The notes below the pieces were generated by a model, which saw only the letters and a program-made list of their open reading frames with translations, was not told the DNA's origin and ran no database searches. A stretch of 40,773 nucleotides of DNA from Solicoccozyma terricola. Lineage: Eukaryota; Basidiomycota; Tremellomycetes; Filobasidiales; Piskurozymaceae. The translations under genes and the position numbers were made by a program. Shown here piece after piece: positions 1 through 9,109 of this stretch. The first letter of the stretch is position 1. Each line of letters opens with the position of its first letter. The DNA is taken from NCBI GenBank assembly GCA_001600875.1, contig BCLD01000010.1, positions 392,480 through 433,252 of the forward strand, in the 5' to 3' direction.

Positions 1-248
1 GGGGGGGGGGGGGGGTTAAAACGGGGGTTGTTCATTACGTGTAGGAGGGAAGACCAGAACACGGGGAACAAATCAACCACCCCGTGGCAAACCACACCAC
101 ACCCCAACTCACGTTTCCAAAAATCTTTGTGCTTGAAATTCGGAGCAGTGATGAATCGTTCAAGGTCTAAGATGTATCTGATTTCGGGTGGTGGGGGGGG
201 GGGGTGATTAACACCGACATGACAAGATTCGCGAAAGGCACTGCTCAC

Positions 249-1443
249 AGCGTATCCCAGCTCGGTGTAAACCAAACTGAACTCGGCCTTGACATCGGCT
301 CGTCGAGCGGCCGTTTCGTCAGAGACCGGGAGTGTACAGACGACGTTTCCACCAGAGGGACCAATGGAGTCTGAGGAGCGAGTATATGTCAGTATGGGAA
401 CACCGGGACCGGCCTGCGACTACCCACCAACACACGCATCCGTACTACCCTGCTCGCAAGCACAGTCCACAGCAGCAAACACTCCTTCTTTGCCAGCAGC
501 AGCCTTGATCTGTTCGACGACGTCGGCATCTCGGTAATTGAAGCAGGCGGTGGCCCCGAGGGAGAGGAGCATTTCGTGATTTGCTGGTGAAGCCGTAGTC
601 AAGACCTTGTAACCGGACAATGCAGCCAGCTGGACAGCATGATGACCAACGGCTGTGGCTCCTCCCCAGACGAGGATCTGTAGGGGTGCGGAGGTCAAAT
701 GCGGGACAGTGGAAAAATGACGTGAATACGCACAGTTTTGCCCTCGGTTGAAGGTGCCGAAGGTCGCGCGAGGTTGAGTCGCATATAGAGAGACTGAACG
801 GCGGTGAGGTGGGGGATCTGAGGGCCGCCGACGGGTAGAAATCAGTCGATGCGTCACAAGTGAGAAAAAAGAAACGGTACATACCGGCAAAGAGGCAGCC
901 TCGGCAGCGCTCATTGAATCGGGAATCTTGGCAACAACTCCCTTGTTGAAGCGAACATACTCGGCGTATGATCCGTTGTAAGCGTCTGACGTTCCAAAGA
1001 CAAACCCAAATATGCGATCTCCCTTTTTGACATGAGTGACATTTGATCCAACAGCAACAACTTCTCCAGCGCTGTCACAACCGACCACATTCGATTTGTT
1101 TTGTGGGTTCCATTGTCCGAGAGCATGCTTCCAGTCGGTGGGATTGAGACCCACAGCGAGAGTTCGGGACTGCCGAGGGACATGGCAGTTAGTAGAGGAC
1201 TGGCATGAACATCACTGCGTTCAACTCACGATGACACTGGGTTGGGGGGAGGAGGAGGAGGGGGGGGGGGGGGGGAAGATGCAGCAGATCAGCAACATGG
1301 CGAACGGCGAGATGACCTCACCTCACTCACTCGTCTGGTCCCAAGTTCTTGTTGGCCTCGAGAGTGCCGAAGGGAATGTTCTCGACCGCGACCTGGGGTC
1401 CGCCTTGAGTCCTGAGCGCTCGGATGGTGGTGGGAAGGGACAT
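249..1443 (-). CDS. MDR-superfamily zinc-binding-type dehydrogenase (enoyl-reductase-like), 3' end unresolved
   Basis: Probable NAD(P)H-dependent quinone/enoyl reductase of the medium-chain dehydrogenase superfamily, cytosolic; substrate unknown. Exons on the minus strand: 1443-1331, 1236-1230, 1169-885, 817-734, 677-449, 370-249; every junction keeps phase and gives 280 codons. The first residues read MSLPTTIRALRTQGG; family hallmarks are the GLNPTDWKHALG block, CDSAGEVVAVG, KKGDRIFGF, and the Rossmann segment ILVWGGATAVGHHAVQLA. The catalytic-zinc ligands of true alcohol dehydrogenases are absent, as usual for this branch. Exon 2 is only 7 nt. After residue 280 (LVYTELGYA) family members run about 60-70 residues further. 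The next acceptor (about 181, behind a poly-C tract) leads quickly to a stop or to unfamiliar residues, so the last exon(s) probably lie beyond base 1. Shares a 255-bp promoter region with the plus-strand alcohol dehydrogenase. Confidence 0.8.
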
Positions 1444-1698
1444 GATGGGGTTGAGAAGGTTGATGTAGGTGTTGCAAACTCCCTCCGCCGACTTTCGTTT
1501 CGTTTTTCCCTTCCCTTTTCTGCGAGAAATTCGGTGACAAAGCTGGGCGGGCAGCTTAGGTCATTTATTTGCTTATTTACACGTGTGCCTGACCAAATCA
1601 GAGGTGGAGGTGGTACGTCATCGTCGTCTGGTCTCGATGCTCAAGACGTATCCGATGCCTGTCAGCACAACCAACAAACCACCCGCCCGCAACCAACA
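1444..1698. promoter_or_regulatory. Shared divergent promoter region of two dehydrogenase genes
   Basis: Only 255 bp separate the start codons of the minus-strand reductase (1443) and the plus-strand alcohol dehydrogenase (1699). Both promoters and 5' leaders must lie here, so co-regulation is plausible. I see no convincing TATA box; there are pyrimidine-rich patches near 1500-1530 and a CAACCAACAATG context at the plus-strand start. Confidence 0.5.
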
Positions 1699-2902
1699 AT
1701 GACCCTCCCCAAGACTTACAAGGCCGCGGTGTTCGAAGACGTTAATGGAAAGCTCACCATCAAGGACATCCCCCTCAAGGAACCAGAGGAGGGACAGATC
1801 CTCGTCAAGGTAGAGGCTTGCGGCGTCTGTCATTCCGATCTGATGGTTCAGATCGGCGCTATGGGGTCCCTGTGAGTGGGAGAGGGGGGGGGGGGGGGGT
1901 TCTGAGTTTTCAGCCGACACTCCTCATAGACCCCGAATCCCAGGTCATGAAATCCTCGGCAAGGTCGCCGCTGTCGGACCAAACGAAAAGAAGTGGAAGG
2001 TTGGAGACAGGGTTGGTGGAGCTTGGCACGGTGGTCACGATGGAACCTGCAAGCAGTGCAACAAGGCGTTGTATCAGATGTGTGACAATGAAGCGATCAA
2101 CGGTATCACTCGGGACGGTGGATGTGGGTGCAGACGTGTTTCTTTCGCCAATGCCGTCGCTGACCCATCCGTCAACCCCCAGACGCAGAATACTGTCTCC
2201 TTCGTACCGAGTCTGCCGTGCGCATTCCAGATGCAGGCAAGGCGTCCCAGATCGCCCCGCTACTCTGCGCCGGTGTTACCGTGTTCAACGGCATGCGTCA
2301 GATGAAAATCTCGCCGGGTGAAATCGTTGCCGTCCAGGGCCTCGGTGGTCTCGGTCATCTAGCCATCCAGTACGCCCGTAAGATGGGCTACAGGACCGTC
2401 GCCCTCTCCCGCGGAGAAGACAAGAGGCAGTTTGCAAAGGACCTCGGAGCTCACGATTACATCGATACCGCAGAGAAGGATGTCGCCGAGGAGTTGCAGA
2501 AGATGGGTGGTGCTGCGCTCATCGTCGCTACCGCTCCCAATCCCGAGGCCATCTCGCCACTCGTCAACGGGTGTGCACCGATGGGCAAGCTTCTCGTTTT
2601 GGCTCGTGAGTGGTGTGGGTAACCGCGTTCCTCGTAACCATTCTAAGCCCGGCCCCGCCCCCCCCCCCCCCCCAGCCGTCGGCGACCTCCCCGTCAACAC
2701 CTACGCCATGATCAACAAGGGCGTCTCTGTCCACGGTTGGCCTAGCGGTCACCAAGTCGACTCTGAAGACGCCATCAAGTTTGCAGAGGAGATGGACGTG
2801 GAATGTATGGTCGAAGAGTTCCCGTTGGAGAAGGCGCAGGAGGCATTCGAACACATGTTGGCCAACAAGGCGAGGTTTAGGGCTGTTCTTGTGATGCCGT
2901 GA
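1699..2902 (+). CDS. Zinc-dependent alcohol dehydrogenase (MDR family)
   Basis: Oxidises or reduces alcohols/aldehydes with NAD(P); cytosolic. Exons 1699-1871, 1930-2123, 2183-2605, 2676-2902 join in phase to a 338-residue protein, normal length for the family. Catalytic zinc ligands are visible as GVCHSD (Cys44) and the PGHE motif (His64, Glu65). A structural-zinc-like region follows (GTCKQCNKALYQMC), with one Cys fewer than the classical four. The Rossmann fingerprint is GLGGLGHLAIQYA. The family motif DRVGGAWHGGHDG places it with fungal ADHs annotated as alcohol or propanol-preferring dehydrogenases; substrate not inferable. Intron 1 carries a G tract and intron 3 a C17 tract ending directly at the 3' splice site. 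Divergent from the reductase at 249-1443. Confidence 0.92.
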
Positions 2903-3995
2903 GATGGCGTGGGGGATTAGGTGCTACGATTCACAAACTATACTACATCTGGGTTGTCGTGTAGTCGGAGATATAACGCTTCAGGTGCTACAATCAACAG
3001 GTATCACTGCGTTGTCGACCGGCTGTGTGGATTCCGTGTATACTGTCAGGTGCACAGAGTTGTCGCGATCATTTCGTGTAGCCAGCGGCAACTACAATTA
3101 GATGGTGGGACGACGTATATGAACACCTTGCAAGCGAGGAAAGGACAATTTCTGCTGTCCATTATCAACAATCCCGGGATTGGCCATCGAAATTCGGCTC
3201 CGCAGGATGCCAAAAAAACAGAACGGTCTAATTCGGCGTATGCTGGGTATGCTGGGAAGCAGGATTTATTAGGCCCGTTCCGCGATGCGTGTTGAATATA
3301 GACGCATCCGGTCATAGAACAATAAGCAACAGGACTCAAGATGGAAAGAAGGTTGGAAGCACGAATGTCTCAAGGACTAGTGTGAGACATAAGGAAGTGA
3401 GACAGGGAAACAATGGATCTAAGTGCATTCCATTGTTATAGGTCAACAACACTATTGTTGACTTAGGCAGAAGGGTAACCGATTTCTCTATTGTTCTAAA
3501 GCCGCTCCTGCATCTATATAATCAGGGTAAGCGAGCTAGAGATTGTCGTTGTATTGAAGAAGCACCCATATCCAATACTTTCACCTGCCTACAACCTTTG
3601 TCGAACAACAATGCGGGGGTAATCATAGGTTCAAACGCTTTGGTAGCTTGGACTGCTGATCTTCGACAGATCGAGCGAAAAGATAGTAATGCTTCGATAA
3701 TCGTCTCGGCACGGTTGCCGGATGACTCTCATTATTCATGCTAGATCGACCATTGGGCTGGCGATTGGGCTCGCCTCGGGCAACATGATCAAAAACGATC
3801 GGGCTGGCCTCGGGCGCGCAACAGGATCAAAAACGATAAGGCACACGTTTCCTACCACCATCATCCTACCAACAACATCCTCGTAACTTCCACCACCATC
3901 ATCCACCAAGATCTCGTTTTGCTATTTGACTTGGGATTCCTTGATTTGTTTGATTTGTTTGATTTTTGATTTTTTTTGGATTTGGGAGGAGGGGC
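2903..3995. other. Intergenic region with a possible solo LTR and small palindromes
   Basis: Downstream of the alcohol dehydrogenase and the cysteine-rich protein gene, which converge here. No ORF with protein character is present. A TGTTG...CAACA bounded segment (3456-3610) and three short palindromes (3366-3387, 3412-3438, 3442-3463) are the only structures seen. The tail near 3890-3980 is T-rich and may serve as the 3' UTR/poly(A) region of the minus-strand gene ending at 3996. Confidence 0.4.
3456..3610. mobile_element. Candidate solo LTR / LTR fragment of a Ty1-copia-type element
   Basis: 155 bp starting TGTTGAC and ending CGAACAACA, so the ends are the inverted TGTTG/CAACA typical of fungal LTRs. 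It contains a TATA-like TCTATATAATC at about 3514 and a pyrimidine-rich end. No matching target-site duplication flanks it (ACTAT versus ATGCG), and no gag/pol follows. The sequence just downstream (about 3640: TTTGGTAGCTTGGACTGC) is loosely primer-binding-site-like. Could be chance; a second copy in the genome would settle it. Confidence 0.35.
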
Positions 3996-4356
3996 TTAAA
4001 CACACGACAGCGTGCCTCCTGACACCGTGCCGCCTGACACCATGCCGCCTGACGCCACACACGTGCAGGGCGTCGCTTCGCAGGCCGTCGCCTCGCAGGT
4101 CGAGCACGAGCAGGCAGGACAGCAGCTGCTACAGGATGAGTATAAGCCGCACTGACTGTGACCGGGGGAAGGTAAGACAGACGTGTCAGCCCTGATCCAC
4201 AAATCCACAAATGCGGAAAGTACGAGTGACTTTGGTAGCTTACCTAATGCAATTGTCCTTTTGGGCTTGTGGGCAGGTCGGCGCACGGCGTTCAACGGCG
4301 GCAAGTACCGCCGTGGAAGAGAGGGCGAGTGAGGCAAGGATGATTGACAACTTCAT
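3996..4356 (-). CDS. Small secreted cysteine-rich protein (90 aa)
   Basis: Function unknown. Two exons (4356-4244, 4155-3996) joined by a GT-AG intron of 88 nt, in phase, give 90 residues. Residues 1-20 (MKLSIILASLALSSTAVLAA) form a clear signal peptide, followed by a possible dibasic site ERR. The mature part has 13 cysteines; ten of them lie between residues 40 and 70 in a CxxC/CC/CxC-rich array (SCSSCCPACSCSTC, ACEATPCTC). The tail is a threefold VSGGx repeat, mirrored in DNA by a 15-bp tandem repeat. Odd cysteine number and CxC motifs fit either a metallothionein-like metal binder or a disulphide-rich effector/wall protein; the signal peptide favours the latter. No homologue recognised. 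Confidence 0.72.
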
Positions 4357-6087
4357 GTTTGGGTGAATTGTTGGTAGTTCGTGGGGACAATTGCATTAGG
4401 ACGAGGGGCATGTTCGATACGCCTTATATATCTTCCAGGGAAATCAGCAACCCAGGTCGAAGTGGTTTTTTGAGCAGCCGGTTGCTGAAACCCAAGGTCA
4501 AAGTCTTGTGACCATCCTTCCTTGTCTCGACGGCTTCGGTCGGAGGTAGTAATCTGGAGCAGGTACACCTCGGCCGCCCTGCTTGGGATTCAAGTAGGAT
4601 AACGAGCCACTCAGAAATCGTGTGTTCGTGCAATTTCTTGCGTTGTGGGTGCCCATCGCTTCGCTGTTAAAGGCCCGGGAACAGTCGATCCAACCTTGGT
4701 GTATATTGTCAGCCACTGGACACATCTGGCGCCGTCATGGTAATTCGGCGTTTTGTCACATTCCTTAAACGATACATCTCTCGATTTCGATTATCGGATA
4801 TCCAATTTCCGGTGAAGACTAGAACATCCCACGGGATCCGACCAGTGTCTTGGCGAGCCGAAGGAATGCCAAGTCTGTTCCTCGCTGCTTCCTGTCGAAT
4901 AGATTATCGAGTATCCATTTGCCGGGACTGACATCGCACGGGAAAGGAGTCACCAGCATCAACAAGTCTTGGCTGACTGCAAGCTCTAGCATGCGTCCTA
5001 GTCAGCGAGATGGTCACGATACACAGAGGGAGGATCCGCAGGGGTCCAGTTGTAAGTTGCTATTCAGGTAGTCTGATTCTCAGGCCCACCTCAGCCGAGA
5101 CAAGAGACAAGTAACCCATAATCAAGTTGGCGCGTGGACTAGGTCCTGTCGTGTGCTGATCCTATCCGATGGGTAGTGCCCCTGATCGACGATGTCGACC
5201 TAGATAACTCTCGTCCGATTGGCTGATGGCTAAATGTGCAGGTCATGAACTATTTGTTGGGGGGTTCAAAGTTGCCACCCAATTCTCGCTTTTTGCCACT
5301 CAAATGAGAAAGTTCACGCACGGCCAAAAATCTAACTTTGAAACCCCCTATTGCTTGCGCACACGCGAGATGATGCTGGGAATTGGGGGAATAGCGGATA
5401 CTCGATACAGTTGGCAGAGCAGTGAATCGCCGAAACCGATGTGTTCGTCGACTGCCTATGCTCTCCATTTCCTAAGCGTACCATTCTCCATCGATGGGCC
5501 TCTCGAGCTCATTGTACGTGGGTGACTTATTGGGATGCTCCGGCAAAACAGTGAACTGTAGGTGTGGGTTGCGAAGGTGCCAGTCTCCCGCCTGCCCACA
5601 GGCCAGTCTGACTTGGCGAGGTTCGTATTTGAAATGCTCGAGCTTGTCCACCACTGTCAAGACGCGATCGTCGCCCAAGTAGCCGCTACTAAGGACCAGG
5701 CTCTGATGCAGTCTTAGGGTAACAAATAAGTCGTGGAGACACCTTTCTGATGCAGCGTAGACGTGTAGGGACCTATAGCAGCTGCGACTATTGGCCTAGA
5801 TGTAGTCTTTCTTAGTATAGGTAATGGATATACTAAGTTATCATAATATTGCTCAATACAAGTCTCTGGGACTAATTCGAGCGCTCTCTTCGAATCTAAT
5901 ACCCCCTCCAGCTTAACACTACCTCCTAGCGGATCCTAGCGGATCCTATGACCATCTAGGAGAGTCTGGTGACCACCTATGGTCTCGAATATCCCACTTT
6001 GGAGCTTGGCGGCGCTTGAACAGTTGAAATTTTGATGATTCGTCATAATTCGTCATCTTTTATACGCGAGGACCATGTTGTTCGTCT
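4357..6087. other. Gene-poor region, no supported gene
   Basis: ORFs here are short (under 100 codons), overlap on opposite strands, and show no domain or splice-consistent extension. Structures seen: an imperfect inverted repeat of 15 bp (5259-5273 against 5334-5348, loop about 60 bp), a 12-bp tandem GGATCCTAGC repeat near 5931-5950, and AT-rich DNA around 5815-5870. It resembles old transposon debris, matching the copia remnant that follows at about 6.9 kb. Confidence 0.45.
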
Positions 6088-6840
6088 TTAGGTCCTGACA
6101 ACCACCTTGCCATCGTAATATTCGCCGGTGCAGGCTCCCAAGACAATGGAGTGGGTCGGCGAACCGATCCCAATCAACGCCATTGCGACCGGGTTCGTGA
6201 AGTTGACCCTGCCGGCATTGCTCACGGCGACGAAGATTGTCGTTCCGAACACGAGGAGGAGTAAGGCAAATGGGAACGCAGATCCAAGGCTATTGGCGAC
6301 CCTGCAGATGCACCTTTAGTACCTTATTTGCTCAATAACTTCGGCACCGCCGGTTGGCAGGCACTGAGCGGGTCCTTCGAGCTGCTCAATTCGCAAGGGT
6401 TCGACCCGCTCACGTTTGTGACCTATGCCGTCGAAATGCTAGCGAAAGCCACCCTCGCAGATGTAAGCGGCCTATTCACCTTCGCTGCGGCGGCCAACGA
6501 TACAAGCCTTGTCTACTCTACCGGTGACAGCCAGGTGCGTCCGTCCAGCCAAACCTTTTCCTGAACAGCCTTCCCCTTCAGCTTCACTGGCTGACGCACT
6601 CACCCCTCTCAGTACCAAGGTCACGTTGACGGAGCATCGGTATGCAAAGGTGAGCCCGCCACTCGCGGGAATCACACTGTAGACGAAGAGGTACGGACTG
6701 CCGTCTTCGCATGCATACGTGTCGACGATGGCAGGCTGGGCGAGGGAATAGAGTGCGATTTTGGTACCGCAACCGAAGTCGAACGTGAACTCCGCGAGGC
6801 TCAGAGCGTTGCTGACGACTGGCGTGTAGTTTGGTGCGAA
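6088..6840 (-). pseudogene. Broken membrane-protein-like gene (two minus-strand open segments)
   Basis: Two minus-strand stretches read like protein. One is 6840-6604 (FAPNYTPVVSNALSLAEFTF, then CGTKIALYSLAQPAIVDTY). The other is 6309-6088, containing a hydrophobic helix (PFALLLLVFGTTIFVAV) and ending GEYYDGKVVVRT-stop. Both have the composition of one fungal membrane protein. I could not join them in phase: the possible donor after 6604 is phase 0, the acceptor at 6309 needs phase 1, and the 290 bp between them is open on the opposite strand instead. I infer a rearranged or decayed gene; an unusual exon arrangement is possible. Family not recognised. Confidence 0.35.
6328..6649 (+). other. 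Plus-strand ORF embedded in the broken locus
   Basis: Plus-strand codons 6328-6534 read with good protein character (TAGWQALSGSFELLNSQGFD, TFVTYAVEMLAKATLADVSG). They could splice with a GT-AG intron (6535-6613) to a short exon ending near 6649. It lies between the two minus-strand segments of the broken gene. Either it is an inverted internal piece of that gene or a separate remnant. No complete gene model is possible. Confidence 0.3.
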
Positions 6841-7178
6841 ATCAGAGCACGCGGTATTGGCGAAGAAACCTCGACGTCGACGTCTGCGTGCGCGAGCGTG
6901 TTACCCGAAGCTTTGAGCAGATTCGACTGGGAGCTGCTGAAGGCCGACGAGTAGTGTTGTCGGGAAAGACAATCTCACTGGACCATATCCCCTCCAAGGA
7001 CAATGAGGCCGACGCCCTTACAAAAGGACTGCCGGCTGAACAGTTCACTAATCTCCAGGGGTCGGAGTTGCCAAGCGAACTGAAAGCTGGTACGAGCGGG
7101 AGTCGCGGAAATCACGTGGTGTCGGAACCAAGTGACCTGAAAAGCGTCCCATCTTGTTCTTTTTGCACCCAGAGTTAA
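6831..7178 (+). mobile_element. Ty1/copia retrotransposon remnant (RNase H C-terminus)
   Basis: The plus-strand frame contains TISLDHIPSKDNEADALTKG followed by LPAEQF (about 6970-7050). This is the conserved end of copia-type polyproteins, where RNase H finishes with an I.YIP..N.ADxLTKxLP signature. The upstream part (DVDVCVRERV) resembles the preceding [H/D]VRxHFVRE segment but carries a foreign insertion of about 20 codons. No integrase or reverse transcriptase is present, so this is a short non-autonomous fragment. It abuts the broken membrane-protein locus. Confidence 0.6.
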
Positions 7179-7944
7179 ACTTACGGCTTGTTAGCGTCCA
7201 ACTGCTTGAAGCATGTGCTCTGCATATCTGACTTCCGCCGTGGCCACCTAAGCTTTCTCAAACAACCACTAACATAAATCGAGTAGGTTACCAACCAGCG
7301 CGCTGAGGTCCCTGAGTGGTTACTGATGGGGCCCCTTCAGGTTTGACCACCAGCTTGCCATCATGTGTGACCAGATCACCTGCGGAAGCTGTGGAAAGAA
7401 GACATGGCACGGCTGTGGTTTGTCTGCCGCTTTCTGCGTTCTCTTGGGGACCAACGAAGCTGATGTGAGGATCACGTTGTGCAGGACAACATGTTGAAAC
7501 CTGGGTGAGTGATTGCCAGCGAGACGGTTGTCCCTTCCCATCGCTGAAGAGGGCCGTCAAACTGTGTAGGCGCTTAAAAACGTGCCGAACTCTGATCGAT
7601 GTCCAGCCTGGGAGAGAGGCGGGAGTGGCGCTTGCGTGTCCAAGGACGTGGATGGCCTGGCCTGGTATTCGGGTTGTCTTTCCTGGCTTCGAAGCTGTTC
7701 CGGATCAAGTCGCCAACAGCCTGTAGTCGAAGGAGCTGTTACATTATAAGTCACTCAGCTCTTTGAAATGCCTGGACGGCCGTAACAACACCACTCAGGA
7801 AGGGTTGCAGAATCGTCCTTGTGTTTCGGGGTTCCGGCCACCTCCAGCGTGAGGTGGCACCTGCTGTGACCCATAGTGATGGATGTTGGATGCATGCAAT
7901 GATGGTGGACCGTTGATCACTGGGTTCTTGGGCGGAAGAGGGAA

Positions 7945-7992
7945 CCCTAACCCTAACCCTAACCCTAACCCTAACCCTAACCCTAACCCTAA
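7945..7992. repeat. Interstitial telomeric repeat, (CCCTAA)8
   Basis: Eight perfect tandem copies of CCCTAA, i.e. TTAGGG on the other strand, the telomere unit of many fungi. The orientation is that of a left chromosome end: a telomere reading CCCTAA rightwards would be followed by the sequence now at 7993 onward. It sits about 8 kb inside the window with genes on both sides, so it is internal now. It may mark a healed break, a chromosome-end fusion, or insertion during break repair. Confidence 0.92.
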
Positions 7993-8210
7993 AGATCGCT
8001 TCGTCTATTTTCTACTCCGTTCTCTTCGTCTTCTCTCCCCCGCTTTGAAGCTACCATCCCGAAAATGGGATTGGGGTACATAATCTCGTTTGCAGCTCCC
8101 ACGCCTTGCCACCCGGGACCAAACCTTAATTGAATTAGAGCCCCCCCTCCCCCACCCTCTCAGGGCATTTTGAACACTGCCAAGCCGGATAGTGGCAAGG
8201 GAGTGATAAG

Positions 8211-8457
8211 TGACCCACTTATGCCAGGGTACCCTTAGATAGCTACAGCTCAGGGCTACCTTCCCCATTAACAGCTCTGGTCATTATGCTCATGTCTAGG
8301 GGGTCTAGCATAAGGTTTTAGGGTGAAAAATAGCAAAAACCACCAAAAACATGCGCCAGATGCATTCACACAAACACCACCCTATGTGACCCTCTTATGC
8401 CCAGGTACTCTTAGATAGCTACAGTGCATGGCTACCTTCCCCATTAACAGCTCTGGT
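8211..8457. repeat. Pair of 71-bp direct repeats
   Basis: Copies at 8211-8281 and 8387-8457 share long identical cores, for example TTAGATAGCTACAG and GGCTACCTTCCCCATTAACA, with a few substitutions and no length difference. The spacing is 176 bp start to start. They lie directly downstream of the telomeric array, a position typical of subtelomeric repeats. Confidence 0.8.
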
Positions 8458-8603
8458 ATAGAAGGTTGTAGGATGGAGCGGTCCATATAGAGTGAAATGG
8501 AGGATATATGCGTCATTGCATCCCCCAGTGTGTTATTAATACCACGTTATTGTTCCTCCCCCCCCCCCCCTTTTCTTTTTCCCACATAACGAGCGAGGCG
8601 CAT

Positions 8604-8741
8604 GGCCTGCAAACGGGCATTCCGGGGGTGAATGCTCGGACGAAGGAGAGAGATAGGATAGAGTAAGGTTGGCCAACAGCATAATGGAGGAAATGCTCAG
8701 AGGATAGGGAGAAGGCGTGGGGCCTGCAAACGGGCATTCCG
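8604..8741. repeat. Pair of identical 21-bp direct repeats
   Basis: GGCCTGCAAACGGGCATTCC plus a final G occurs at 8604-8624 and again at 8721-8741. The flanks also share weaker similarity (GAG/AGG-rich, GATAG). Purpose unknown; consistent with repeat-rich subtelomeric DNA. Confidence 0.7.
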
Positions 8742-9109
8742 ATAGAGTGAGGACTTATACTGAGAACCTCAATTTTACCTAATCACTATAAATAAGGACG
8801 GATGCTATCTTTAGGTCGGAGCCAAAAAATATGTGGTCCCGACGTTCGTGTATATCCTGATGCCTTGTAACACCTGTGGTCCCGCCAGACATTACCGCCA
8901 AGAACATTGGAGCTTATCGGATCCACCTTCACCTGGAAGGAAATTCTAGCCCAAAGCAGGATCGTTTTCGACATGTCTGCTGCTGTCTTAATATTGCTGC
9001 ATCCTCAAGGTCGTCCGCTTCGTAGGGCTGGTCCTGTCAGCAGAGCAACTCGAATATAGACACACCCGCCGCCCTTGCATGGTAGAGTCTTGAAGTACAA
9101 CTATCCACC

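Larger units (their letters stand above)
7179..9109. other. Gene-free, subtelomere-like stretch
   Basis: No supported gene in 1.9 kb. It contains the (CCCTAA)8 array at 7945-7992, a pair of diverged 71-bp direct repeats (8211-8281 and 8387-8457), a pair of identical 21-bp repeats (8604-8624 and 8721-8741), and a C tract near 8558-8571. The last 100 bp (about 9010-9109) presumably hold the promoter of the flavoprotein gene. Confidence 0.5.

Noticed and set aside
420..1154. Single 244-codon ORF as the complete reductase gene
   Set aside because: It reads through an 84-nt exon in the wrong frame and keeps two introns. The spliced model restores the LTAVQSLYMRL and CEQDSIGPSGG segments expected for the family.
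5259..5348. Possible MITE: 15-bp imperfect inverted repeat with a 60-bp loop
   Set aside because: One mismatch, G/C homopolymer makes up half of each arm, no target-site duplication and no second copy in the window. Noted only in the region description.
7883..8083. 66-codon ORF with an (NP)n repeat
   Set aside because: The Asn-Pro repeat is just the telomeric CCCTAA array translated; no other coding evidence.
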